Positions 40,952 to 51,993 of a stretch of DNA of 64,000 nt are shown one piece after another (position 1 is the first letter of the stretch; every line of letters begins with the position of its first letter). The stretch spans positions 248,001 through 312,000 of the forward strand of contig NZ_CP012622.1 in NCBI RefSeq assembly GCF_001281045.1. The letters are read 5' to 3'. The stretch comes from Spiroplasma cantharicola (GTDB lineage: Bacteria; Bacillota_I; Bacilli_A; Mycoplasmatales; Mycoplasmataceae). The position numbers and the translations under genes are program-made. The notes under the pieces are model-generated. The model did no database searches and was not told the origin of the DNA. It saw nothing but the letters and a program-made list of their open reading frames with translations.

Positions 40952-42010
40952 TCATTCCTCATAGTATTCCATAATCAATTCCTTTAATTCTGGAACTAAC
41001 ATATCTTGTTGTACGGTTTTAAATATTTTTCCTTTTTTAAATATAATTCCACCCTTATTACCACCAGCAATACCAATATCTGCTTGACTTGCTTCTCCTG
41101 GGCCGTTTACAACACAACCAAGAATAGCTACTTTTAGGGGGAATTGAAGTTCTTCTACAAATTCTTCAACTTCTTTAACAACTTCTCTTAGAGCAAATTC
41201 TAATCTTCCACAAGTAGGACAAGCTATTACTTCGACCATATTTTCAAAAAGACCTAGTGAGTTTAATAGTCTCTTAGCCACTTTAATTTCTTCAACGGGA
41301 TCTTCACTTAAACTAATTCTAATTGTGCTACCAATTCCTCTTTGTAAAAGATAACCAAGACCAAAACTAGATTTTATAGCTCCATTTAATAAACTACCAG
41401 CCTCAGTTATACCTAAGTGAGCAGGATAGTTTCAATTTTCACTAGCTAGTTCATAGGCTTCAATTGCCATTAATGGGTCAGTTGCTTTAAGAGAATAAAT
41501 TATATTTTTAAAATCATATTTTTCTAATATTTCAATATGTTCTCTAAGAGATTCAACCATTGCTTTTGCAGTTCACCCATATTTAGCAACCATTTTTTTG
41601 GGCAAACTTCCTGAATTAACTCCAATTCTTATTGGTATTTGCTTTTCTTTACATTTTTCAACAACTGCAATTGTGTTTTCTTCAATACCAATATTACCAG
41701 GATTGATTCTTATTTTAGCACATCCAGCATCTGCTGCTATTAGAGCAAATTTATAATTGAAATGTATATCTGCAACAATTGGAACAGGAGAATTATCAAC
41801 AATTTCTTTAAGCGCATTGGCATCATCAATACCTAAAACAGCAACACGCACTATTTGGCATCCTTCTTTATAAAGAGAATTTATTTGTTTTAAAGTTTCT
41901 TTAACATTATGAGTTTTTGAAGTTGTCATTGATTGAATAACAACATTATTATTGCCCCCAATTTCAATATTGCCAACCATAACTTTACGTGTATTAATTC
42001 TATTTATCAT
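40952..42010 (-). CDS. ispG: 4-hydroxy-3-methylbut-2-enyl diphosphate synthase
   Basis: MEP-pathway enzyme making HMBPP for isoprenoids. 352 residues: TIM barrel ([52 protein letters not shown]) plus the C-terminal Fe-S domain with IACPTCGR and [10 protein letters not shown], giving the three cluster Cys and the Glu ligand. I use the ATG at 42010, which has GGTGA 7 bases upstream; a TTG at 42022 is in frame. Needs flavodoxin or ferredoxin electrons; a ferredoxin gene is at 54308. Many mycoplasmas lack this pathway. Confidence 0.96.
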
Positions 42011-42136
42011 AAATTTCACCAAATTGTCTTTTCTTTACTAAAATATTATACACTCTTTTATAAACTAAATTTTAGTACAGATAATGGGGTTATAAATAAT
42101 TTTTATGTATAATTAATACAGTAAGGGGTAAAAATC

Positions 42137-42982
42137 ATGTCAGAGAAAATTACATTAAGAGATATAGTTAAAATTAATAAAAAACTTGCCTCTAAAGAAT
42201 ATGAATCTCAAAAAGAATTTAGTTCATATTGTGATGTTATTCAAGAATATATCGATGAGACTTTTTTCAAAAATGATGCAATTATTGAAAAATTAGTTGA
42301 ATATTGTGAAAATAGTGCAAGATATCTAGATATTACTTTTAAAAAAGCTAGTGGCATTATATTAAGTGATGAAAATGTTCATAATTATACAAGTAATATA
42401 AAAAGAGCAATTGAAAAAACAATTTTTATGGAAGAGCGAATTTTTAATTTTTCTATTTTTGTAGAGATAAAAAGTATATTTAAGTATTTTTTAGAAAAAT
42501 CAAAAGAATATGAATCTTTAAAAAATTTTAAAGATTCATATAGTGTAAGTTCAATTGAATTTCATCAACAAAATGAAAGTTTTAAATATCTTTATACAAT
42601 ATTTGATAAATTAACTTATATTGCAAAACATCTAAAAGATAAATATTACAAAAAAGAGCCTACAAAATATTCTAGTGATGCTCTAAGATTTTCAAATGAC
42701 TTTTTACCAAATATTTCTTTTTTAGCAAAAAGTGCTCAGGACTTTCAAAAATTATCAGATATCATTGAAAGAGTTACTTATTCAAAAGCATGACATTATA
42801 TTAGAAGATTGAGAAATTCTATTGAACATGATTTTGTTGATCCGACATATAAATACAATATTTGCTTTTCATTAGAGTTATTATTCATAATAATTGGTAG
42901 AATATTGCTAGCATTAAACAAATACTTACAATCAGATGAACAAATCAAAGAAACATTGGAATCATTAAGAGTAGAAAAATAA
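42137..42982 (+). CDS. Helical protein with a HEPN-like RNSIEH motif, unknown
   Basis: 281 residues, nearly all alpha-helical, no membrane segment. Near the C-terminus the sequence HYIRRLRNSIEHDFVDP (R226-N-S-I-E-H231) fits the Rx4H form of HEPN domains, which are often RNases. It lies upstream of scpA (20 bases) with the same strand. The fold is not certain and the motif may be coincidental; the rest resembles nothing I know. AAGGGGT ribosome binding site. Confidence 0.55.
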
Positions 42983-43002
42983 TTTAATTTAAGAGGGACA
43001 TT

Positions 43003-43743
43003 ATGAATAAATGAAATGAAATACAACTAAATAATTTTAATGGACCACTAGATTTATTACTTCATTTAATAAAAGAAAAAGAAATGAATATTATGGATAT
43101 TAATTTATTAGAACTTTCTTCACAATATATAACATATATTAAAGAGTATGAATTATTAGATATTGAAATAGCAAGTGAGTATTTAGTTATGGCAGCTTAT
43201 CTTATTGAATTAAAATCAAAGTTATTAATTCCAAAAGAAGAAGTAGAAGTTGATTCAAACTATGAAGAACAAGAAAGAGATGACTTGATACGTAGATTAA
43301 TGGAATATCATAAAATTAAGGAAGTAACAAATTTCTTTAAACTTAAACAAGAGGATTTTTTAAAAACTTTTAGTAAAACAAAAAGTATAATAAAAGTAGC
43401 TAAAATTGATGATGATGAATTACCTTTAGCTCAAAATAATATTGATATTGAAAAATTCTCAAATATTTTTCTAAGAGCAATTGAAAAAAATAAATTCCAG
43501 AGAATGGAAGTTAATACAATTAATAGAGTTGATATTTCTCCTGAAGAAGTTGCAGAAGAAATAAAGTCATTTTTAAAAAATAATAATATTAATGAAATTG
43601 ATTTGGCTAAACTAATTGAATTAAAAGAATTTTCAATTAGAATGATGGTAGCAACTTTCTTGGCGGTGCTAGACTTAGCTGCCAAGAAAGTTATAACGCT
43701 TTCTCAAAATGGAGATGAAGTTATTGTAAAATATTTAAGTTAA
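43003..43743 (+). CDS. scpA: Segregation and condensation protein A
   Basis: The kleisin of the SMC complex, 246 residues. N-terminal FNGPLDLLLHLIKEKEMNIMDINLLELSSQYI is diagnostic, and the C-terminal winged helix (VATFLAVLDLAAKKVITLSQ) is typical. It bridges the SMC heads and recruits ScpB, whose gene follows. GAGGGACA ribosome binding site. Confidence 0.96.
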
Positions 43744-43763
43744 TTTAATAAGAGGAGATAGTT

Positions 43764-44324
43764 ATGGATAACAATAAAAAGATAGCAATTGTTGAAGGTT
43801 TATTATTTTTAAGTGGTGATGAAGGAACAACAATTGAAGAATTACAATTTATTTTAAATGAAGGTAATATTGGTGAAATTGAAAAAATTATTGATAAATT
43901 AATTGATAGATATAGTAAAGATAAAGCTTGTGGACTAAACATTCAAAAATTTGCAAAAAATAAGTTTAGATTAATTACTAAAAAAGAAAACGCAGAATAT
44001 TATACAAAACTTGCAAATGTAAAAACTGAATCAAAGCTTTCAACAGCAAGTATTGAAACTCTTTCAATAGTTGCTTATAAGGGACCAATATCAAGAGCTA
44101 ATGTTGAAGACATTAGAGGAGTAAATTGTGAGACAATCTTTTATAAATTAAAATTAAGAAATTTAATTGAAGAAGCTGGAAAATCCCAAGATGTAGGTAA
44201 ACCAATGTTATATAAAGTCACAGATGATTTTTTAAAATATTTTAATTTAAACAGCTTAGATGAGTTACCAAAACTAAAAGAAGCAATAGAAGAAGAAAAA
44301 GACATTTTTAATAGAGGTTCATAA
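43764..44324 (+). CDS. scpB: Segregation and condensation protein B
   Basis: 186 residues with two winged helices. IVEGLLFLSGDEGTTIEEL and the signature SIETLSIVAYKGPISRANVEDIRGVNCE are clear. Works with SMC and ScpA in chromosome folding. Its stop overlaps the start of the next gene by one base. Confidence 0.96.
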   Translation: MDNNKKIAIVEGLLFLSGDEGTTIEELQFILNEGNIGEIEKIIDKLIDRYSKDKACGLNIQKFAKNKFRLITKKENAEYYTKLANVKTESKLSTASIETLSIVAYKGPISRANVEDIRGVNCETIFYKLKLRNLIEEAGKSQDVGKPMLYKVTDDFLKYFNLNSLDELPKLKEAIEEEKDIFNRGS

Positions 44325-45073
44325 TGGAAGAAAGATTGCAAAAAATAATAGCAACTAGGGGATATTGTTCAAGAAGACAAGCAGAAAGACTAATTGAACA
44401 AGGTAGAGTAAAAGTTAATGGAACTGTTATCAGAGAAATGGGTTCAAAATTTGATACTAATGTAAAAATTGATATTAATAATAAAAATTTAGATGAAAAT
44501 AAAGAGAAGGTTTACTATTTATTTAATAAGCCAAGATTAGTGTTAACAACAATGCATGATCCAAAGGATAGAAAGACTGTAGCAGAGTTTTTTAAAGATT
44601 CAAAATTAAGAGTATATCCTGTGGGAAGACTTGACTATGATGTTTCTGGAGCATTAATTATGACAAATGATGGAGAATTTGCAAACTTTGTAATGCATCC
44701 CAAATATGAATTTAGAAAAACATATCAAGCGTTATGTAAGGGAAAAGTTCATAAGTATCAAATCAAAAAACTTGTAGATGGTGTTATTATTGATGATGAT
44801 TATAAAACAAAAGCAATCCAAGCAAGAATGTTGAAATATGATGAGGAATATGATGAATCTGTAATTGAATTAACAATTGCAGAAGGAAGAAAACATCACG
44901 TAAAGAAAATGTTAGTTGCTGCAGATATTTATTTAAGAAAATTAAAAAGAACTCAAATAGAGTTTTTAACAATTGATGATTTACCAATAGGTAAGTTTAG
45001 AGAACTAAAATCACACGAGATTAAACAATTTTATGGAATTTATAATTCATTAAAGGTTAAGAGAGGTAAATAA
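44324..45073 (+). CDS. rluB: rRNA pseudouridine synthase (RluB/RsuA family)
   Basis: 249 residues. An N-terminal S4 RNA-binding domain (LQKIIATRGYCSRRQAERLIEQGRV) is followed by the catalytic domain with VGRLDYDVSGALIMTNDGEFANF, where the Asp after L is the catalytic residue. RluB modifies 23S U2605 region in the usual scpA-scpB-rluB order, so I prefer RluB over RsuA. Confidence 0.92.
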   Translation: MEERLQKIIATRGYCSRRQAERLIEQGRVKVNGTVIREMGSKFDTNVKIDINNKNLDENKEKVYYLFNKPRLVLTTMHDPKDRKTVAEFFKDSKLRVYPVGRLDYDVSGALIMTNDGEFANFVMHPKYEFRKTYQALCKGKVHKYQIKKLVDGVIIDDDYKTKAIQARMLKYDEEYDESVIELTIAEGRKHHVKKMLVAADIYLRKLKRTQIEFLTIDDLPIGKFRELKSHEIKQFYGIYNSLKVKRGK

Positions 45074-45691
45074 ATGAGAATAGCTATTTTTGGAACAGTT
45101 GGTGCGGGCAAATCAACTATTAGTGAAGAAATTTCAAAAAGACTAGGTTATGAAATATTTCCAGAACCAATTGATAATAATCCATACTTTGATGATTATT
45201 ACAAGGATATGCAAGCAAATGTATTTAAAATGCAAATATATATGCTTACTGCAAGAAGTCAACAATTAATTGAAGCAAGATCTTTAGAAAATGTTATTTT
45301 TGATAGAACTATTTTAGAAGATCCAATTTTTGTTGCAGTTAATCATGAATTAAAAACAATGAATGATGTTGATTATAAAACATATACTGATTTTTACGAA
45401 CATGTAGTTATTCCAAATTTAGCTCATAGAGCGACATTTGATTTAGTAATTTATTTAAAAGTTTCAACTGATAAAGCAATTCAAAGAATTAAAGAAAGAG
45501 GAAGAAGTCAAGAGTTGAATACTCCAAGACAATATTGAGAAACTTTAAATAAGAAATATGATGATTTTTTTGAAAGAAGAAAACATATGTTTGAGTTTTT
45601 AGTAGTTGATGCAGAAACAGATGATTTAAATATAAAAATGAATTTTATTATGGAAAAAATATATGAAAAAAATCCTAAATTGATAAAATAA
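45074..45691 (+). CDS. Deoxynucleoside kinase (dGK/dAK type)
   Basis: Phosphorylates salvaged deoxynucleosides. 205 residues: P-loop FGTVGAGKSTISEEIS, EPIDNNPYFDDYY, the DRT motif FDRTILEDPIF and the lid RGRSQELN. Begins at the base after the rluB stop. Family members in Mollicutes use deoxyadenosine or deoxyguanosine; the exact base is not fixed here. The last 51 residues follow a UGA Trp codon. Confidence 0.93.
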
Positions 45692-45737
45692 AATTAGTGT
45701 GAAATTTAAAAGATTGTTTTAGAAAAGGAGTTTTAAA

Positions 45738-46454
45738 ATGGGAAGAGCACATGAAGTTAGAAAAGCAAGTATGGAAAAAACTGCTGCTATGAAATCAGCA
45801 ATCTATGGTAGAGCTTCAAAAGAAATATATATGGCAGCAAAAGGTGGTAGCAAAGATCCTGATTCAAATTTGGCTCTTAGAAGTGCTATTGATAAAGCAA
45901 AATCTAAGCAAGTTCCAGCAGATGTAATTCAAAGAGCAATTAAAAAAGCTGAAGGTGGAGATGCTGATAATTATACTTCAAATAGATATGAAGGTTATGG
46001 ACCAGGAAATTCAATGATAATTGTTGAATCACTTACAAATAATGTTAATAGAGCTATAGCTGAAATAAGAGATGCATTCAATAAAAACGGTGGAAAAATT
46101 GCAAATAGTGGAGCAGTATCTCACTCATTTCAAGCAGTAAGTATTTTTGCATTTGATCAAAAAAATGTTGAAGAAACTTTAGAATTATTAATGGAAACAG
46201 ATTGTGAAGTAAATGATGTTGTTGAAGAAGAAAATATGACAGTAATTTATGCTCCATTCAACTCTTTTAATCAAGTAAAAAAAACATTAGATTCAGCAGG
46301 TATTAATAATTACAATATAGCAGAAACAACTATGTTAGCAGATGAAATGATTAATTTAACAGATAGTGAAGTGAAAGCTGGATTTGAAAAACTTATTGAT
46401 AGATTAAATCAATTAGAAGATGTACAAGAAATTTATCATAATGTTGAAAATTAA
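45738..46454 (+). CDS. yebC: YebC/PmpR-type protein
   Basis: 238 residues. MGRAHEVRKASMEKTAAMKSAIYGRASKEIYMAAKGG and NPDSNLALRSAIDKAKSK-like PDSNLALRSAIDKAKSKQVP define the family. YebC proteins act as regulators or, as found more recently, help translate polyproline. AAAGGAG ribosome binding site. Confidence 0.93.
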   Translation: MGRAHEVRKASMEKTAAMKSAIYGRASKEIYMAAKGGSKDPDSNLALRSAIDKAKSKQVPADVIQRAIKKAEGGDADNYTSNRYEGYGPGNSMIIVESLTNNVNRAIAEIRDAFNKNGGKIANSGAVSHSFQAVSIFAFDQKNVEETLELLMETDCEVNDVVEEENMTVIYAPFNSFNQVKKTLDSAGINNYNIAETTMLADEMINLTDSEVKAGFEKLIDRLNQLEDVQEIYHNVEN

Positions 46455-46461
46455 AAGTTAT

Positions 46462-46494
46462 AAAAAAATCAATAGTTAAACTATTGATTTTTTT
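46462..46494. terminator. Bidirectional terminator
   Basis: AATCAATAGTT / AACTATTGATT stem with A- and T-runs; separates convergent yebC and pepO. Confidence 0.9.
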
Positions 46495-46498
46495 GTTT

Positions 46499-48403
46499 TT
46501 ATCAAATTTTAATTCTCTTTGACTTTTCAAGATACATTTTATCTCCTGGTTTTGTTTCATAAGCTTCATGGAATTCATCAATATTTATTAAAACACCATT
46601 GCATCTAAATTCTTCAGGTGAATGAGGATCTATTAATAAACGAGTATTTTTTAATTCATCAGTAGATTTTCTCATTCAAACTGTAGCGTAATTTTCAAAA
46701 AATAATTTGATATCTTTTTTACATTGTTCTTTACAAATATCTAAAGCCGCAGCAACTCCACTTAAATCACCAATATTTTCACCCAGAGTTAATTTTCCAT
46801 TTACTTTAGTTCCATTAATTTCATAGTTATTGTACTGTTCAACTAATTTCTCAGTTCTCAAGTTATATTGTTTATAATCTTCATCAGTTCATCAGTTTTC
46901 AAAATTCCCATTTTTATCAAACTTACTTCCTTCATCATCAAATCCATGACTTACTTCATGGCCAATTACAGCACCAATACCACCTAGATTTTTAGCTCTT
47001 GGTTCTTTTATATCGTAAAATGGTTTTTGCAATATTCCAGCTGGAAAACAAATTTCATTTGAAGTAGGGTTATAATAAGCATTAACAGTTTGTGGATTCA
47101 TATATCATTTTGTTTTGTCAACTGGAAGATTTATTTCAGTTAATTCTTTTTGAATAAAGTGTTTTGATAGGTTTCTAATATTTTCATATAAATTGCCACC
47201 TTGTTCATAACTCCTAATTTCAATTTTTGAATAGTCATCAAATTTATCTGGAAAACCAATTTTTATTGTAAATGAGTTTAATTTTTCAATTGCTTTTTGT
47301 TTTGTAGTTTGACTCATTCACTCTAAATTATTAATTCTTTTTGAATAAACTTTAATTAAGTCTTTAACAATTCCTAAAACATCTTCTTTTGATTCTTGTG
47401 AAAAGTATTTTTTAACGTATTCTTTTCCCAACAATTCTCCAAGTTTAGAATTGGTAAATTCAACAGCTCTATCAATTTCTGGTTTCATTTCTTTAACTCC
47501 ACTAAAAATACTTGAGTAGTTAAAATTTATTTGATATAGATCTAAACTTAATATTGATGAAAAAGCAACAAGAGTTTTTATTTTCAATAAATCTTTTAAA
47601 TCTTCTAATTCAAAATTATTTAAAATTTCATTTAATTTTTTTAAAAATTTTGGCTCTGTTAATATTATTATTTCAGCTTTTGCATAACCTGTTTGAGTTA
47701 GATAATCATTTCAATTAATAAATGGACAATACTTATCTAAGTCAGTTATTTTAACAACATTATAAATATTTTCTGGACTTCTTAATTCCTCTTGTTTTAA
47801 CATACTTTGAGATATTTCTTTTTCAAAGTTATAAACCAAATCAAAAATATTTTTTGTTTTAAAACTTAACTTTGTTGCTCTTGACATATCTTCCAAATAT
47901 GTTTTATATGCAGCTTTAATATCATTGTGTCTAGGGTGATTTTCATCATAGAAATCTCTATCTGACATTCCTAAACCCATTGAACCAATCATTAAAGCTC
48001 TTTTATTACTATCTTTAAAATCAGAGTCAATTGTCTTTGAGTGAAAATAAGAAATATTAAAATCTTTAAAACCTTGTATTAAAAATTTAGTAAATTCTTT
48101 TTTTGAAGATAAAGAATCAATTAATTTTATAATTGCCATTATTGGTTCGATACCTTGTTCATTTCTTTTTTTAACATTTAAATAATTTTTAAAAATATTA
48201 GTAATTTTTTCTTGATCACTTTTTAATTTAGACTCTTTTGATTTAAACTCTAAAATTAATTCTTTGATATCATCCATTGATTTTTTATGTAACATTTCAA
48301 AACTACCTCATGATGGATATCCACTTGGCAATTCTGTATTATCAATTCATTCTTTATTCATATAATCAAAGAAATTATCTTGAGGTCTTATTTTTATTGA
48401 CAT
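46499..48403 (-). CDS. pepO: M13-family zinc endopeptidase (PepO)
   Basis: An oligopeptidase of 634 residues, normal for bacterial M13. Zinc motif [13 protein letters not shown], second motif [13 protein letters not shown], and the NPSVNAYYNP-like [23 protein letters not shown]. The C-terminus reads ...[16 protein letters not shown], where the closing Trp is a UGA right before the TAA. Seven or more UGA Trp codons fragment it under the standard code. No signal peptide, so it acts inside the cell on imported peptides. AAAGGAGA ribosome binding site. Single leftward gene. Confidence 0.95.
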
Positions 48404-48479
48404 AAATACATCTCCTTTATACAAATTAGATTATAGACTAATAAAGAAATAAACAATAAAAAACAGCTAAAAGGAGATT

Positions 48480-48504
48480 TAGATAATTTTGTTATAATTA
48501 TCTA
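48480..48504 (+). promoter_or_regulatory. Extended -10 promoter of glpX inside a palindrome
   Basis: TGTTATAAT (48490-48498) lies within the inverted repeat TAGATAATT / AATTATCTA (48480-48488 and 48496-48504). A perfect 9-base palindrome over the -10 is a good operator candidate; the arms resemble GATAAT/ATTATC half-sites. Confidence 0.55.
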
Positions 48505-48521
48505 GATAAAGAGGTGCTAAT

Positions 48522-49541
48522 ATGAATCGCGATATTATTTTATTAAGAACTGTTGAAGTAGCTGCAATTGCTTCATATAAATATATTGGTAAAAAAAATA
48601 AGAACTTAGTTGACCAAGCTGCAGTTGAAGCTTTTCAAGTAATGTTAAAAAACGAAAAGGGTTTTAAATTGAAAGTTGTAAATGGAGAAGGTGAGCTAGA
48701 TGAGGCCCCAATGCTTTTTGTAGGGCAAATATTGGGAGATTTAGAAGACCCTAGTGTCTTAACATATGATGTTAGTGTTGACCCTGTTGAGGGAACTCAT
48801 CCAGCAGCTTATAATTATGCAGGGAGCATTTCTACCATTGCTTTTTCTAGAGAAAATACAATGTTACAGCTCCCTGAAATGTATATGGAAAAACTATTTG
48901 TTAGTACCGAATTTAAGGAATGTATTAATTTATCAAAGGGAATTGTATTTTCAATTGAAGCAATGCAATTTCATGCCAAAAGAAAGGATTTAAAATGTAT
49001 TATTTTGGATAAACCCCGTCATCAAGAAATTATAAGAAAAATGAATGATATGGGAATAATTGTAAGACTTATTCAAGATGGTGATGTTTTAGCAGCGATA
49101 GATGTTGTTAATGGAGAAGCTGATTTTGTTTATGGAATTGGAGGCGCTCCTGAAGGTTCATTAATGGCCGCATTATCTATTTCTTCTGATTGTAAAATGC
49201 AATCACGACTTGTAAGATATGAAGAAGTTTGACCAAATGAACTTGAAACCATAGAAAGACAAAATAAGGAGAGAGCTTGATTAGAAAAATATAATCTTGA
49301 TTTTGATTCAATACTGCATGATTTGGACTTAATTGATGATCATAAAGTTAGATTTTTTGCAGCAGGCTTAACTGCTGGGGGAAGTTTAAAACCAGTAGAT
49401 TACAAAAATGGAAAATTTTATGTAAATGCTTTTATGTCTTCTCATGGAATAGTTAGAAATTTCAATTCAGTGTATGATGTAAAAAAAGTAAATTCTTTAA
49501 AACCTGAGATTAAATTTTTATTTGACAAATACAAAAGATAG
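48522..49541 (+). CDS. glpX: Class II fructose-1,6-bisphosphatase
   Basis: 339 residues. RTVEVAAIASYKYIGKKNKNLVDQAAVEA, then the metal/phosphate loop VDPVEGTHPAAYNYAGSISTIAF (usually DPIDGT or DPLEGT) and GIGGAPEGSLMAA. Dephosphorylates fructose 1,6-bisphosphate in gluconeogenesis or sugar-phosphate balance. AGAGGTG ribosome binding site; single gene with a candidate operator. Two UGA Trp codons near residue 237-255. Confidence 0.93.
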
Positions 49542-49582
49542 TATTTTAAAGTTATATAATTAACTTAAGGAAGGTGGTTTTT

Positions 49583-50371
49583 ATGGATTCTTTAAATAAG
49601 ATACTTTTAATTGCTTTAGGATTATCGCTAATTTCTTTAATTACTATAAGAATTTTTAATACTTTTAGTTTGAATAAAATAATAATTCATGAAATAAACA
49701 CCGCAGATAGTAATATTTCAAGTTCAAAAATTGATTCGATAATATCTAAATTTATGGTTTATTTAAGAGCTGAAGAAATTAATGTGCTTTATGGTGAAAC
49801 TGAAAGTTATTATAGAATTAACCAAATGTTAAACAAAAGGAAAAAACAGATAGTAATACCAAAATGAATTATGCCAAGTGTAGGTTACGAATTGGATTAT
49901 ATACTGGCAAGCATTTGATTTAATGTTAAACTTTATCAAAAGGATAAAGATATAAAAAGAATTCAATTAATAGTTAAATGAATTCCTTTATTTTTATATA
50001 TTATTTATTATTCAACTTTAATAACAGCAATTGTTTTTTCATTTTTAAATAAAGCTTCAATTATTAAAGAAAATCCTTCAAAATTTCTGATTTTCCTTTT
50101 TGAAAAACCAATATTTGAATTTATTTCGATTACAGCATTTCTTTTTATTGTTACTTTAATGTTTTTTTCAAATAGTCTAAAAAATGGTTTAGAAGAAAAA
50201 TATGAAATGGAAATTATTCAATTTGTAAAAAATGAATGTGATAGTTATAATAAAGATATTTCAATTGCTAGAATTTATTCAAAAGAATTTAATAAGCTTG
50301 ATTTTAAAGTATTTAGATTTAATTCTAAAACATCGAACTTAAAATTTGTGGGTCCATTCACTTTACTTTAA
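49583..50371 (+). CDS. Membrane protein, possible degenerate YugP-type metallopeptidase
   Basis: 262 residues. One N-terminal helix (about 5-27), a soluble part, then two helices (about 131-155 and 175-198) and a basic soluble C-terminus. The order resembles the YugP group of membrane metallopeptidases. Where they have HExxH, this protein has YELDY (in PSVGYELDYILASIW). If homologous, it is catalytically dead. This is a resemblance by eye. GGAAGGTGG ribosome binding site favours the ATG at 49583 over the in-frame GTG at 49574. Confidence 0.55.
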
Positions 50372-50376
50372 TAAAT

Positions 50377-50404
50377 AAAAAAATGAGAGTAATCTCATTT
50401 TTTT
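50377..50404. terminator. Bidirectional terminator
   Basis: AAAATGAGA / TCTCATTTT stem with a four-base loop and T-run, between convergent genes. Confidence 0.85.
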
Positions 50405-50412
50405 ATTTATTA

Positions 50413-50979
50413 TTAACCCTGACCTAATCCTTTTTCTTTTCATTCAGCCATAATTTCTTCTTTACCACCAGGTTTAGAATATCTATCTTTATATTGTTTA
50501 TATCTTTCTTTACATTCACTTAGTTCGTGCATTGCTTCTTTTGCTGAACCCCAACCATTAATTTTAACTTCTTTTTTTTGTAATGCTTTATATTGTAAAA
50601 AGAAATTTTCAATCTCGTCTTTTAAATGCTGAGGAACATCTTCTAATTTTTTATATGAATCAAATCTTCTATCATCTGCAAATACACCAAATAGTTTAGT
50701 ATCAATTTCACCAGCATCAATCATTTTAATTGAACCCAAAATTCTAACATTTACTCCAACACCAGGAAGTGTAGGATAGGTTACAAGACTTATAACATCT
50801 AGTGGATCTCCATCTCAATCAAGAGTTTCAGGAACAAAGCCATATTCTCCTGGGTAAAAATTAGCCCCATATAAAACTCTATCTAAACTAATTTCATTAG
50901 TATTAATATCATATTCATATTTATTTGAACTACCTTTTGGTATTTCAACAATCATTTTAATTACATTTTTTTCCATCAT
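50413..50979 (-). CDS. ppa: Inorganic pyrophosphatase
   Basis: 188 residues of the soluble family I enzyme. [45 protein letters not shown] (metal-binding Asp cluster), LFGVFADDRRF and INGWGSAKEA are standard. Hydrolyses PPi from biosynthesis. AAGGAGA ribosome binding site on the minus strand precedes two adjacent ATG codons (50979 and 50976); I take the first. Confidence 0.96.
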
Positions 50980-51037
50980 TAAGATCTCCTTTATAAAATT
51001 ATTTTATATTAAAAGTTTTGACTTATAACATTAGTTT

Positions 51038-51742
51038 CTAAAATAAATGTTTATTTATTAATTTTACAAGTAATTTAGCACTAAACAAAAAGATAGTTAA
51101 GTTTAATGATAGTTTAGCAATTGATACTCCAAATCCTGTTCATAGTAGCACGTTCCATCCATAACTATTTTTTTGTGGCATGATTCCAGGATATAAAGTG
51201 CTGTATCATTGAAATATAAAATTTTGGTTACAAGCAAAAGAAATCAGCGCAGAAATGATAGTTGCTAAAGCTCCTGCAATAACTATTAATAATAAATATC
51301 ATTTCATTTGATTTTCCTTTTTGATTTTAAAAAGTATGCTTCTTTTTAATAGAAAAAATATAAAGGCAAAAAAGATAATAAAACTTAAATCTGAAATTGT
51401 CATTGCCAATACACCAATCACATTACTTGGGAGGGGTAATACCATCCTTAATGAATTTGCTAAAATATTAAATAGTGCAGCATAACAAACATTTGTTGCT
51501 AGGTATATAAATAAAATCCCGATTAAAGAGAATTCAATTGTAAAAGCTTCTGCTATTGCTAAGCCCCCAATTGTATATTTACTAATAATTGTAAATACTA
51601 TTTCAATTGCAAAAAGCATTGCCAATAGCGATATTCTTTTAATATCTAAAACAAAATTATCTTTTAATACCATTCTTCAGTTGTATTTATTTATTTCTGC
51701 AAAGTCATATTTATGACCCCAAAAACTATAAGTATTTTCCAT
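51038..51742 (-). CDS. ribU: RibU-like riboflavin ECF S-component
   Basis: A membrane protein of 234 residues with about six helices: LDIKRISLLAMLFAIEIVFTI, then AEAFTIEFSLIGILFIYLATNVCYAALFNILANSL. S-components bind the vitamin and share an ECF motor. The FMN riboswitch just upstream on this strand identifies riboflavin. AAGGAG ribosome binding site supports the ATG at 51742. A hydrophilic N-terminus with several aromatic residues (ENTYSFWGHKYDF) is longer than in B. subtilis RibU. Two UGA codons lie at residues 7-24. Confidence 0.85.
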
Positions 51743-51758
51743 TTTAACTCCTTTGAAA

Positions 51759-51791
51759 TAAAAAGCCCTTATTATTAAAAGCAAAAGGGCG
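51759..51791 (-). terminator. Terminator of the FMN riboswitch
   Basis: On the minus strand GCCCTTTTGC...AAGGGC followed by TTTTT, 17 bases before the ribU start. It is the likely off-state attenuator of the riboswitch. Confidence 0.8.
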
Positions 51792-51840
51792 ATTAGTATA
51801 CAACAAAAATATAAACTAAAAAGCTTATAAAAATGCCATG

Positions 51841-51956
51841 GTATTTTCTCTCATCCGGACTTTACCGTCGGTTTCAGAATTTCACTGAATCAGCTTTTTT
51901 TACGAGCTCATGGACTATTACCATCGGTAAGGAATCACACCTTGCCCCGAAAATAC
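51841..51956 (-). promoter_or_regulatory. FMN riboswitch (RFN element)
   Basis: Read on the minus strand: GTATTTTCGGGGCAAGGTG (P1 and J1-2), ATTCC...ACCGATGGTAATAGTCC, then GAAACCGACGGTAAAGTCCGGATG and the closing AGAGAAAATAC. Almost all conserved RFN positions are present. FMN binding should favour the terminator at 51759-51791 and switch off ribU. Confidence 0.97.
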
Positions 51957-51966
51957 ACACAAGATT

Positions 51967-51972
51967 ATTATA
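51967..51972 (-). promoter_or_regulatory. Leftward promoter of the FMN riboswitch transcript
   Basis: Minus-strand TATAAT (plus-strand ATTATA at 51967-51972) with TTTACT 16 bases upstream as a -35. Transcription would begin just before the aptamer. Confidence 0.6.
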
Positions 51973-51993
51973 AACAACAAATAAAAAAAGTAA

